This document shows, one piece after another, positions 44,850-52,960 of a DNA stretch of 64,000 nt. The notes beneath the pieces were generated by a model. That model was not told where the DNA came from and ran no database searches. It saw nothing but the letters and a program-made list of their open reading frames with translations. The position numbers were made by a program, and so were the translations under genes. This stretch comes from Corticibacter populi (GTDB lineage Bacteria > Pseudomonadota > Gammaproteobacteria > Burkholderiales > Burkholderiaceae_C): assembly GCF_004217315.1 (NCBI RefSeq), contig NZ_SGWR01000001.1:1178001-1242000 (forward strand), in the 5' to 3' direction. Numbering within the stretch: the stretch's first letter is position 1; every line of letters begins with the position of its first letter.

Positions 44850-45093
44850 CGCATCGATCGGCCTCGCCGAACGCGATAAGCGCGGCGAACAGTTCGGCCA
44901 GCGCAGGCGGAAGACGCCAGCCCGTCAAGCCAGCTTCGCGCAAGGCCGTGAGATGCGGATGCAACGGTTCGTGATCGCGCTCACGCTGTATGGCGGTTGC
45001 ACGGATCTCCCGAAACAAGGGCCGCAAAGGCTCGATCCGTTTGGCATGGCGGGCGTCGGGGCCTTGGCCTCAGCCTTCGGATGGATTGGGCAT
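44850..45093 (-). pseudogene. Possible remnant of an SfnB-type acyl-CoA dehydrogenase-fold gene
   Basis: An ATG at 45093 with a perfect AGGAG is followed after seven codons by TGA. The same frame then continues for about 80 codons with a pattern like the N-terminus of the SfnB/acyl-CoA dehydrogenase-fold family: R-E-I-R-A-T-A-I-Q-R-E-R-D, L-R-E-A-G-L-T-G-W-R-L-P, and A-L-I-A-F-G-E-A-D. The central Gly-rich segment and the remaining 300 residues are missing. It is convergent with the monooxygenase gene, a partner type in sulfone use. The match is by eye and may be chance. Confidence 0.35.
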
Positions 45094-45638
45094 GGGAAAT
45101 CTCCTGCCAGGAAAAACGCCCAGGAAACGAAGGGGGTAGTGGATGGGTGGCCAGCGACGTTGCCACGCAATCTCGCCCGAGAGACTGAAAAAAATCAGCG
45201 GCACATGCGCCGCACCGGAAAAACCGGCGAGCATTCACAGGAATATGCGTTGATTCGTGACCGCCACACCAATAAATGGCATGCCGCCTCGGCATCATCA
45301 TGCACATGCCCATTATGGCATCGTCCCCATACTGCATTAATGCCCATTCAAATCAACCAATTATCAGCTTATTCAAATCATTGAATGCGCAGCGCTCATT
45401 CCATGGAAACAGCGATTCTCCTGTCATTTACTAATGAATTAATAATCTTTGACGCCCCCCCATCCCATTCATACCATGCGCAATGCCCGCGACCGCCACA
45501 ACGTGGCATTGATTCCCGTCATTCTGGTGATGGAACCGGACGCCCCGCCTGCCCACCGGCGATCGCCACGGTACCGGCCGCACACTTTCCATGACCGATC
45601 ATCCAACCCATTCTTCATTCACACTCCGAAGGAAACCC
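45094..45638. other. AT-rich intergenic region before the DUF3088 gene
   Basis: About 545 bases. The segment 45330-45450 is strikingly AT-rich for this genome, with several TTGAATG/CATTCA-like repeats, and may contain a promoter or a regulator site. No supported gene or RNA is seen. Confidence 0.5.
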
Positions 45639-45983
45639 ATGTCCAAACCCACGCTGTTCCTGCTGCAACCCGGCTTCGACGACGAGAAGCAACCAGGCAA
45701 GACATTCTTCTGCCCGGCGGGCACCTTCATTGAAGGCGTGCTGGCAGTCTATCCGCAGCTCAAGGACCAGATCGAGGTCCGGCGCGTGCCCTTCCCCCGG
45801 CCGCGCCAGGCCGTCATCGCCGCTGCCGGCGAAGCCAACCAGAGCCTGCCCTTGCTGGTGCTCGACGGCCAAAGCGACTCATCCCAGGTCACCGGTGAAC
45901 ACGAAGGCCACAGCCTTGTGGCAGGCAAGGAAGCGATTGCCGCCTATTTCGCAGAAACCTATGGCATTGACTGGTCGCACTAA
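45639..45983 (+). CDS. DUF3088 family protein (small thioredoxin-fold-like protein)
   Basis: A 114-residue cytoplasmic protein starting MSKPTLFLLQPGFDD. The pattern F-L-L-x-P-G-F-D-D, F-F-C-P-A-G-T-F-I-E-G near residue 29, R-V-P-F-P-R-P-R near 51 and L-P-L-L-V-L-D-G near 70 matches the DUF3088 family as I remember it. The F-C-P near the N-terminus and the overall order suggest a glutaredoxin-like fold with one Cys. GAAGGAAA precedes the ATG. Its TAA stop begins a decayed copy of the fold-back repeat. Function unknown. Confidence 0.75.
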   Translation: MSKPTLFLLQPGFDDEKQPGKTFFCPAGTFIEGVLAVYPQLKDQIEVRRVPFPRPRQAVIAAAGEANQSLPLLVLDGQSDSSQVTGEHEGHSLVAGKEAIAAYFAETYGIDWSH

Positions 45984-46012
45984 AAACCCTGTTCACCACC
46001 CAAGACGTGTGA
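45983..46012. repeat. Decayed left end of the fold-back repeat (copy 4)
   Basis: AAAAACCCTGTTCAC followed by CGTGTGA matches the left arm of copy 3 with one insertion. As in the other copies it starts at the last base of a stop codon. No right end with AACAGGTTCT is found before cobA. Confidence 0.45.
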
Positions 46013-46116
46013 TCCATCAGATCAGCCGCGCGCTTTCGCACAGGCAGGCATTGGCCATCACCGTCGTCCATCCCGCCAATGCCAACGAGAAAGATGGGGT
46101 GTCGGCTGGCCAGGAA

Positions 46117-46133
46117 TTGGCATGCTATCTGCT
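46117..46133 (+). promoter_or_regulatory. Possible sigma-54 promoter of cobA
   Basis: TTGGCATGCTATCTGCT keeps the invariant GG and GC at 10 bases spacing but differs from the consensus at three other positions. Transcription would start near 46144, 40 bases before the cobA ATG. Nitrogen control of siroheme synthesis would make sense here, but the match is weak. Confidence 0.4.
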
Positions 46134-46183
46134 TGCCAGAAGATGGGCCTGACCCCAACAACCTGCCCCATGAAGGAAGTGCC

Positions 46184-46978
46184 ATGCCCCACCACCCCGT
46201 CTTTCTCGTCGGTGCCGGCCCTGGCGACCCGGAGCTGCTGACTCTCAAGGCCGTGCGCGTACTGGGCGAGGCCGATGTGGTACTGGCCGATGATCTGGTT
46301 GACGCCAGCATCCTCGGGTACTGTCCACAGGCACGCATCATCCGCACCGGCAAGCGTGGCGGCTGCCGCTCGACGCCGCAGGCCTTCATCCAGCGCCTGA
46401 TGCTGCGCTACGCGCGTCAGGGCAAGAAGGTCGTGCGCCTGAAAGGCGGCGACCCTTGCATCTTCGGCCGTGCCGGCGAGGAGGCGCACTGGCTGCGCGA
46501 GCGTGGGGTGGCCTGTGAAGTGGTCAATGGCATCACCGCGGGCCTGGCGGCAGCCACCTCCTGCGGCATTCCACTGACCATGCGCGGCATGACACACGGC
46601 GTGACGCTGGTCACCGCCCACACCGAAGATGGCCGCGGCCCCAACTGGCCTGCGCTGGTGGCGGGCGGCACCACCCTGGTGATCTACATGAGTGTCTCGA
46701 CGTTGGCAGCCACCCAGCGCCAGTTGCTCGCCAGCGGCATGCCGGGCGGCATGCCGGTCGCCTTCATCGAGAACGCCAGCCTGGCCACGCAGCGGCAACT
46801 GCACACCCGGCTGGCCGATGCAAGCCGCGATGCCGCCGCCTGGGGCTTGCGCAGCCCGGCCATCATTGTCGTTGGCGAGGTTGCGGCGCTGGCGCAATCG
46901 CCCCATGGCTTGCTCGATGCATCCAGTGCCATTGGAGCCCTGGAGCGGCAAGAGCCGACGCGCCGGGCCAACCGCTGA
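46184..46978 (+). CDS. cobA: Uroporphyrinogen-III C-methyltransferase
   Basis: It methylates uroporphyrinogen III twice with S-adenosylmethionine to give precorrin-2, the precursor of siroheme and cobalamin. The 264 residues show V-G-A-G-P-G-D-P-E-L-L-T-L-K-A (residues 8-22), V-V-L-A-D-D-L-V, V-R-L-K-G-G-D-P-C-I-F-G-R-A-G-E-E near 85, and G-I-T-A-G-L-A-A near 115. It is the single-domain SumT type without the CysG dehydrogenase part. AAGGAA precedes the ATG. Siroheme is the cofactor of NirB downstream, so it probably supports nitrite assimilation. Confidence 0.95.
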   Translation: MPHHPVFLVGAGPGDPELLTLKAVRVLGEADVVLADDLVDASILGYCPQARIIRTGKRGGCRSTPQAFIQRLMLRYARQGKKVVRLKGGDPCIFGRAGEEAHWLRERGVACEVVNGITAGLAAATSCGIPLTMRGMTHGVTLVTAHTEDGRGPNWPALVAGGTTLVIYMSVSTLAATQRQLLASGMPGGMPVAFIENASLATQRQLHTRLADASRDAAAWGLRSPAIIVVGEVAALAQSPHGLLDASSAIGALERQEPTRRANR

Positions 46979-47003
46979 ACACGGGACACCCGCCGCGCCC
47001 TGG

Positions 47004-47576
47004 TCAGCTTGTGCGCGCAGTCGCTCCCGTCGCTGACCGGTTGTCCTCGAACAGTTCACGCATCGCCCGCCGGATGCCGCCATAACCGGTGCAGCGGCAG
47101 AGGTTCCCGCACATCATGGCCTCCGCATCTGCAAAGCTGGGCCGGGGCGATTGCTGGTGCAGCCAGGTCAGGTGCACCACCATGCCGGCGGTGCAATAGC
47201 CGCACTGCACGCCACCGCAGGCATCCAGCGCATCCTTGACGGGAGCGCTGGCCGGATCCTCCCGCAACGACTCGATGGTGCGCACGGACTGGCCCTGCAA
47301 CTGGTAGGCCATCAGCAGGCAGGCATTGGCCGGCGCGCCATTGAACCAGACCATGCAGGCGCCGCAGCGACCGACCTCACAGCCCGGCTTGGCGCCGACC
47401 AGGTGCCAGTATTCGCGCAGCAGCGTCAGCAGACGCGTGTCCGGCCGGCAACGGACCGACACGGCCTGGCCATTGAGCTGCATGCGAAGCACCATCTCGG
47501 CAGCCTCGGTCAGAGCGTTCGTCTCAATCCCATCGGTCGTTAGGACGCACAGCGCCGCTGGTTCATGGGTGTTCAT
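47004..47576 (-). CDS. Molybdenum hydroxylase small subunit, two [2Fe-2S] clusters
   Basis: A 190-residue iron-sulfur subunit of the xanthine oxidase family. The plant-type cluster ligands are C-E-V-G-R-C-G-A-C followed by a distal Cys (about residues 65-86), and the second cluster is C-G-G-V-Q-C-G-Y-C then C-G-N-L-C-R-C (about 119-158). It has an extra 29 N-terminal residues relative to many members. It overlaps the end of the large-subunit gene by 14 bases and closes the operon. It passes electrons from the molybdenum site to FAD. Confidence 0.93.
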   Translation of the reverse strand: MNTHEPAALCVLTTDGIETNALTEAAEMVLRMQLNGQAVSVRCRPDTRLLTLLREYWHLVGAKPGCEVGRCGACMVWFNGAPANACLLMAYQLQGQSVRTIESLREDPASAPVKDALDACGGVQCGYCTAGMVVHLTWLHQQSPRPSFADAEAMMCGNLCRCTGYGGIRRAMRELFEDNRSATGATARTS

Positions 47577-49845
47577 CGGCAGTCTCCAGCAGGGCGATCA
47601 CCTGCGCCGGTTGCAGTGGCAAATGGGTGACGGGGCGGCGCAAGGCGTTCGACAGGGCATTGGCGACGGCCGGCACCGCGAAGTTGACGCTGATCTCGCC
47701 AGCCCCGCGCGGCCCGACGGGATCGCCCGGCGGCAGGTTCTCGATGGCCAGCAGCTCCATCTCGGGTGCATCGGCAAAAGTGGGGATGAAGTAGGCATCC
47801 AGGTTGCGCGCGGTGTAGCGGCCGCCCACACAGGGCAATTCCTCCTGCGTGCACATCGCCATTCCCATCACCGCGCCGCCCTCCATCTGGCCCAGCAGGC
47901 CCTGGAACGACACCACCGGCCCCAGCGCCGAGCACATCAGCATCTTCTCGACCTGAATGGTGCCGTTCCAGGTGTCGATGCGCACCTGCGCGATGGCCGC
48001 GCAGGCACCAAAGACAAAATGCGTGTCATGGGCGTTCTGTGGTGGATCCTCCGGGTGCAGCTCGACCGTGATGCAGGGCCGCGCCACGCCCATGGATTCG
48101 GCCAGGCGTGCATAGTCCAGCACGCGGTCCATGCCCTGGTAGACGCCGCCCGGCCCGAGGCGCAGCGCATCGGCGGGCGTGCCCAGGCACTGCGCCGCAG
48201 CGGCGGTCAATGCTTCCGTCCACGCCTGGCGTGCGTCAGTGACGGCGCGCCAGGCCAGCGTGGTGGCGCGCGAGGCGGCGACCGGGCCGGAATCGGGCGT
48301 GCAGGCCGTATCGCCCAGCACCGGGCGCACATCCTCCGGCGCGCAGCCCAGATGCATGACACAGACGTTGCGCATGCTGCCGATCAGGTTCTGGCCCAGC
48401 TCGGTAAAGCCGCAGCGCAGTTCGATGGCGCCATCGGCGGCCAGCGCCAGCACCATGCGGCTGTGGCTGGGCCCGCCCTTGCCAAAGCCGTCGCTGCGGT
48501 GCACCAGCGCCATGCCGATGCCATGCAGATAACGCCCACCGCCAGTGCGCCAGCGCCGCTGGCCCTGCCACAGCGGCTGCTGGCGTGCCACGTCGAGCGC
48601 ACGGTGCGCGCCGTCGAAGGGCACCACGGTTTGCCCCAGCGGGCCGGGGGCCGACGGGCTGGCAAGGTTCAGCGCGCGAAAGACCGCGGCATCGATGCCC
48701 ACGGCGGCGGCCAAACGATCGATCTGCTGCTCCAGCGCAAACTGCACCTGCACGGCGCCAAAGCCGCGAAACGCGCCCGCCACGCCATTGTTGGTGTACG
48801 CCAGCCGCGCCTGCAGGTCCACCGCCTGGTACTGGTAGGGGCCGGGCGCGTGTTCCAGCGCGGCATCCAGCACTTCAGGACCATGGGTGGCGTAGGCACC
48901 GGTGTCGGCCAGGATGTCGGCGCAGTGGAACAGCAGCCGGCCGGCGGCATCGCAGCCGGTGCGCATGCGGATGCGCATCGGGTGGCGCTTGACGCCGAAA
49001 TCGACCGATTGCGGCCGCGTCAGGTGCAAGCGCACCGGCCGCTGGGCGTGCCAGGCCAGCAAGGCGGCAATCGGCTGGATGGTCAGCTCGTCCTTGCCGC
49101 CGTAGGAGCCGCCGACCGGTGTGCCGGTGGCCTGCACCTGCGCGTGGCGCAGCCCGAGCATGTCGGCAATCACCTGGCGCTCGCGCGCCGGGTTGTGCCC
49201 GCCGAAGAAGAGCCGCAGGCCGCCTTGTCCATCGGGCTCGGCCACGCCGCCTTCGGTCTCCAGAAAGGCATGCAACTGGCGCGGCGTGGTGTAGACGGCC
49301 TCGACCACATGGGCGCAGGCGGCCTGCGCGGCGTCCAGATCGCCATGGCGGTAGGCGGCGCGGTGCAGCAGGTTGCCCCCGGGATGGACCAGCGCCTCGG
49401 GCGGAAGATCCTCGGCCAGCGCGGCCTCGGGGTCATCGATCAGCGGCAAAGGCTCGTAGACCACTTCGATGCACTGCAGCGCGGCGTAGGCGGTGGCAAG
49501 GTCGTCGGCGGCGACGGCGGCCACCGGGTCGCCGACGTAGCGCACCTTGTCATGGCACAGCATGGGCCGATCGACCTTGCGCAGGCCATACACGGCTACG
49601 CCGGGAATATCGGCATGCGTGACGACGGCATGCACACCCGGCATGGCACGCGCCGCCGCCACATCGATGCGCAGAATGCGCGCATGTGGCCAGGGGCTGC
49701 CGAGAATCAGGCCGCGCAACTGGCCAGTGGCAATACGGTCGGTCAAATAACCAGGATCGCCCGAGAGCTTGGCTTGGGCATCGGGCCGCCGGTCACATTG
49801 TGCCTCGGCAGGCCGGGCGATTTGGTGGGGTGTGTCGAAATGCAT
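47563..49845 (-). CDS. Molybdenum hydroxylase large subunit, xanthine dehydrogenase family
   Basis: A 760-residue molybdopterin-cytosine/guanine dinucleotide-type subunit. It starts with A-K-L-S-G-D-P-G-Y-L-T-D-R, then has G-G-S-Y-G-G-K-D-E near 240, A-F-R-G-F-G near 335 (substrate Arg), G-x-x-x-x-G-Q-N near 475, and the catalytic Glu in V-G-P-R-G-A-G-E near 720. At the position of the purine-binding Glu of bovine xanthine oxidase (G-G-K-E) it reads G-G-K-D. This and the operon context suggest an N-heterocycle other than, or besides, xanthine. The ATG at 49845 lies 8 bases after the FAD-subunit stop. Confidence 0.92.
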   Translation of the reverse strand: MHFDTPHQIARPAEAQCDRRPDAQAKLSGDPGYLTDRIATGQLRGLILGSPWPHARILRIDVAAARAMPGVHAVVTHADIPGVAVYGLRKVDRPMLCHDKVRYVGDPVAAVAADDLATAYAALQCIEVVYEPLPLIDDPEAALAEDLPPEALVHPGGNLLHRAAYRHGDLDAAQAACAHVVEAVYTTPRQLHAFLETEGGVAEPDGQGGLRLFFGGHNPARERQVIADMLGLRHAQVQATGTPVGGSYGGKDELTIQPIAALLAWHAQRPVRLHLTRPQSVDFGVKRHPMRIRMRTGCDAAGRLLFHCADILADTGAYATHGPEVLDAALEHAPGPYQYQAVDLQARLAYTNNGVAGAFRGFGAVQVQFALEQQIDRLAAAVGIDAAVFRALNLASPSAPGPLGQTVVPFDGAHRALDVARQQPLWQGQRRWRTGGGRYLHGIGMALVHRSDGFGKGGPSHSRMVLALAADGAIELRCGFTELGQNLIGSMRNVCVMHLGCAPEDVRPVLGDTACTPDSGPVAASRATTLAWRAVTDARQAWTEALTAAAAQCLGTPADALRLGPGGVYQGMDRVLDYARLAESMGVARPCITVELHPEDPPQNAHDTHFVFGACAAIAQVRIDTWNGTIQVEKMLMCSALGPVVSFQGLLGQMEGGAVMGMAMCTQEELPCVGGRYTARNLDAYFIPTFADAPEMELLAIENLPPGDPVGPRGAGEISVNFAVPAVANALSNALRRPVTHLPLQPAQVIALLETADEHP

Positions 49846-49853
49846 CGATGCAC

Positions 49854-50657
49854 CTACCCTTCGGCCGCGTTCGCCAGGCAGCCGGCATGCCCGGCGATCA
49901 AACGGCTGGCGATCAACGCCAGCTCGGTAGGCAGGCTGGCCTGGCAAGCGGCGCGGATGCCCTCCAGCGTCGGCAACGCCGATGCTGCGGCCGGATCGAG
50001 CAAGGCCTCGACCGCCAGCAGCCGATGCACCGGCGTGCCCGGCGCGCCGGCGGCCACGCGCGCCACGGCCCGGCCATCGGCGCTCCAGCGCAGTGCCAGC
50101 CGGATGCGCGCTGGTGAAAAAGCCGCGCGATAGCCCACCTTCTCGAACACGCTGCGGCTCGGAGGGTGCCGGTCGGCGCGGGGCAGCCAGAACGCCGTCA
50201 TCAATGGACGTACCGGGCGCTGCAGGCAGAGGAACAGGGGCTCGCGCCGACCATCCGCCAGTTCAGCCTCGGCATCGAGCGCGAGCAGCACCGGGCCGGT
50301 ATCGCCCACGCCCCAGCCAACGTTGCCGCCGATGGTGCCCAGCCGGCGCACACCGGGCGCGCCCAGTTGCGCCAGCGCCGTGCACAGCAGCGGCGCATGC
50401 GCATGCACCAAGGCATTCGTGCGCACGGTCTCCAGCCGCGCGGCGGCGCCGATGCGCAGGCCTTCCTCCTCCAGCGTGATCTGCTGGGTCTGCGGCCAGC
50501 CCATCAGGTTGATGAAGGTGATGCCATCGGGCGCGAGGCGCGGGTCATCCCATTCCTGCTGCACCACCGTCGCGCCGGACAGGTAGCGCGCCGAGGGCCC
50601 CAGCGCATCGGCCAGGCGCTGCGCCTCCCATGGCGTGGCGGGGCTCAGCAGTTGCAT
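49854..50657 (-). CDS. Molybdenum hydroxylase FAD-binding subunit
   Basis: A 267-residue medium subunit of the xanthine oxidase family. The FAD domain has G-A-T-V-V-Q-Q (about 28) and the family motif G-T-I-G-G-N-V-G-W-G near residue 107, where most members have T-I-G-G-N-I/L. The C-terminal CO-dehydrogenase flavoprotein domain follows, with F-E-K-V-G-Y-R near 168. It lies 10 bases after the deaminase stop codon, so the three subunits and the deaminase are co-transcribed. Confidence 0.9.
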   Translation of the reverse strand: MQLLSPATPWEAQRLADALGPSARYLSGATVVQQEWDDPRLAPDGITFINLMGWPQTQQITLEEEGLRIGAAARLETVRTNALVHAHAPLLCTALAQLGAPGVRRLGTIGGNVGWGVGDTGPVLLALDAEAELADGRREPLFLCLQRPVRPLMTAFWLPRADRHPPSRSVFEKVGYRAAFSPARIRLALRWSADGRAVARVAAGAPGTPVHRLLAVEALLDPAAASALPTLEGIRAACQASLPTELALIASRLIAGHAGCLANAAEG

Positions 50658-50667
50658 CGCCCTTCCC

Positions 50668-51186
50668 TTATCGCGCGGCCCAGAAGGCCTGCTGCACAGC
50701 CAGGATTTCGGCGCGCGCCGCCGGCACCGGACCGATCAGCTCGACCGGCTTCTGACAATGGTCGAACACGTAGCGCGAAGAGACGCTCATCGTCGGGTTC
50801 TCGCCATGCGAGCCGGTGCATGCGAGCAAGTCCGCCTCGGTCATGCCGAACACCACGCGGCCGATGTTGGCCCAGTAGGCAGTGCCGGCGCACATGCAGC
50901 AGGGCTCGACAGTGGTGTAGAGCGTGCAGTCCCACAGGTAAGCGGGGCTGTAGTTGTGCGCGGCGATGCGCGCCAGCGTCGACTCGGCATGGTTGACGGT
51001 GTCGATGTTGCACTGCTCCAGCAGCACGGTCTCGTGGTCGGGCGCGACCAGCACGGCGCCGAACGGGTGCTTGCCCAGCGCCACGGCGCGCTCGGCCACC
51101 GCGCCGGCGTGGCGCAGGTGGCGCAGGATCTGCGCTTCACTTGGCCCGCTGCGCGGGAAGGTCTGGGATGGAGTGGTCTGTGTCAT
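50668..51186 (-). CDS. Nucleoside/nucleobase deaminase (cytidine deaminase-like fold)
   Basis: A 172-residue zinc deaminase. The catalytic motif is N-H-A-E (about residue 67) with the proton-shuttle Glu, and the second zinc site is T-V-E-P-C-C-M-C-A-G (about 92-101). K-H-P-F-G-A-V-L-V near 39 is typical of guanine deaminase/TadA relatives. It lacks the basic C-terminal helix of TadA, and its place in a catabolic operon favours a free base such as guanine or another aminated heterocycle. The ATG at 51186 is used because the upstream frame runs into the permease gene. Confidence 0.9.
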   Translation of the reverse strand: MTQTTPSQTFPRSGPSEAQILRHLRHAGAVAERAVALGKHPFGAVLVAPDHETVLLEQCNIDTVNHAESTLARIAAHNYSPAYLWDCTLYTTVEPCCMCAGTAYWANIGRVVFGMTEADLLACTGSHGENPTMSVSSRYVFDHCQKPVELIGPVPAARAEILAVQQAFWAAR

Positions 51187-51227
51187 GCGATTCTCGAGTT
51201 CACGAAGGCTGGCTGGCGGCATGCGCT

Positions 51228-52037
51228 TCACACGCCGTCCGCGCCCTGGCTCCAGGGGAACAGGCGCTTTTGCAGCCAGCGCACCAGGCCATAGAGGACC
51301 AGGCTGCTGACCACCAGCAGGGCCAGCGCGGCAAACGCCACCGGCACCTTGAAAGAGGAAGTGGAAAAGAGGATCAGGTAGCCCAGCCCCTTCTCGGCGG
51401 CGACAAACTCGGCCACCACGGCGCCGACGATGGCCAGCGTGATGGACACCTTCAGCGCCGAGAACAAGTAGGGCACGGCATACGGCATGCGGATCTGCCA
51501 GTACTGGCGCGAGGTGCTGGCGCGCAGCGAGCGCGACAGCTCGATCAACTCCGCCGGCACGGAGGCCAGCCCCAGCGCGGTCGAGACCACCAGAGGGAAG
51601 AAGGCGATCAGCGTGGTGATGACGATGCGCGGCAGCCAGCCTGCCCCCAGCGTCACGACGATGATGGGCGCGATGGCCACGATCGGAGTCGACTGGATCA
51701 CCACCAGCCAGGGCATGATGATGCGCGAGAGCAGCGCCGAGCGGGTGATGGCGATGGCCAGCGGCAGCGCCAGCGCAATGGCCACCAGATAGCCGGCCAA
51801 CGCCACCTGCAGCGTCGCCGCGAGGTGGTCCAGCCAGCGCGATGCGCCTACATCGGCCGCGGCACGCGCAATCGCGCTGGGCGCCGGCAGGATGTACTCC
51901 GGGATGGCCAGCAACCGGCACGCCAGCTCCCAGCCGATCAGCACCAGCAGAAAGACCAGCAGCGAGGCCTGGCGGCTCAGGAAACGCAGCACCGCAGGGG
52001 CCTGGGTTTGTCGGGAAGTCGTGGGTGATGGAGACAT
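51228..52037 (-). CDS. ABC transporter permease, SsuC/ThiX-like
   Basis: A 269-residue permease with six membrane helices, the EAA loop near L-S-R-S-L-R-A-S-T-S-R-Q-Y-W (about 160-180), and the conserved V-A-E-F-V-A-A-E-K-G-L-G-Y-L near 215-230 shared by sulfonate, nitrate and pyrimidine permeases. It ends with a basic tail. Together with the ATPase and NMT1/THI5-like binding protein it forms an importer. Start at 52037 (MSPSPTT) is preferred over a longer frame that would overlap the ATPase gene. Confidence 0.9.
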   Translation of the reverse strand: MSPSPTTSRQTQAPAVLRFLSRQASLLVFLLVLIGWELACRLLAIPEYILPAPSAIARAAADVGASRWLDHLAATLQVALAGYLVAIALALPLAIAITRSALLSRIIMPWLVVIQSTPIVAIAPIIVVTLGAGWLPRIVITTLIAFFPLVVSTALGLASVPAELIELSRSLRASTSRQYWQIRMPYAVPYLFSALKVSITLAIVGAVVAEFVAAEKGLGYLILFSTSSFKVPVAFAALALLVVSSLVLYGLVRWLQKRLFPWSQGADGV

Positions 52038-52044
52038 GGGCGGC

Positions 52045-52818
52045 TCACACGGGTGCGCGGCTGAACACCTGCATGCGGATGTCATTGGCCATTTGGGTGA
52101 AGACCGGATCGGCCAGCGTCGCCATGTTGCGCGGACGCGGCAGCGGCACGTCGATGATGTCGTCGACCTTGCCCGGACGGGCGCTCATGACCACGATGCG
52201 ATCCGACAGCAGCAGCGCCTCCTGGATGGAATGGGTCACGAACACCACGGTCTTGGGCCGCTCGTTCCAGATGCGCAGCAGCTCGAAACTCATCTCGTCG
52301 CGGGTGAGCGCATCGAGGGCCGAGAATGGTTCGTCCATCAGCAGGATGTCCGGGTCGTGCAGCAGCGAGCGGGCGATCGAGACGCGCTGCTGCATGCCAC
52401 CCGAGAGCTCGTGCGGACGCTTGTGGCCGAAATCCCCGAGCCCGACCATCGCCAGCAGTTCTCGCGCGCGCTGGTGCTCGGCGTCACTCACGCGCCCGTA
52501 CTTGTGGCGCATCGGAAAAGTGATGTTGTCGAGCACGCTCAGCCACGGCAGCAGCGTGGGCTTCTGGAATACCATGCCGATCTCGTCGCGCGGCTCGGTG
52601 ACGGGGTAATCGAAGATCCGCACCAGCCCTTCGGTGGGCCGCAGCAGCCCCGAAATCAGCCGCAGGATGGTGGACTTGCCGCAGCCCGAAGGGCCGATCA
52701 GCGAGACGAATTCGTTCCGGCGCAAATGCAGGTCCACGCCCTGCAAGGCGGTGATGCGGGTGCCGTCGCTGGAGGTGAAAACCTGGCCGACGGCGTCGAG
52801 ATCAATCACATGTTCCAT
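52045..52818 (-). CDS. ABC transporter ATP-binding protein, SsuB-like
   Basis: A 257-residue ATPase: Walker A G-P-S-G-C-G-K-S-T (about 42), Q-loop F-Q-K-P-T-L-L-P, signature L-S-G-G-M-Q-Q-R (about 139), Walker B I-L-L-M-D-E-P-F followed by D-A-L-T-R-D, and H-loop V-T-H-S-I-Q-E-A. It lies between the binding protein and permease genes with short spacers (142 bases and 7 bases). Confidence 0.92.
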   Translation of the reverse strand: MEHVIDLDAVGQVFTSSDGTRITALQGVDLHLRRNEFVSLIGPSGCGKSTILRLISGLLRPTEGLVRIFDYPVTEPRDEIGMVFQKPTLLPWLSVLDNITFPMRHKYGRVSDAEHQRARELLAMVGLGDFGHKRPHELSGGMQQRVSIARSLLHDPDILLMDEPFSALDALTRDEMSFELLRIWNERPKTVVFVTHSIQEALLLSDRIVVMSARPGKVDDIIDVPLPRPRNMATLADPVFTQMANDIRMQVFSRAPV

Positions 52819-52960
52819 ATCGTGGATGCGTGGATGCGAGGGTGCGTGGGGCCCACGCCCTGGTCATGCCGACGGGGGCATGCAAACGGGGTGTGCTAAC
52901 GGCCTGCCGCCGCCATGGCTTGACGGAGCCGGCAGGGCCGGACGATGTGTCAAGCCCCAG

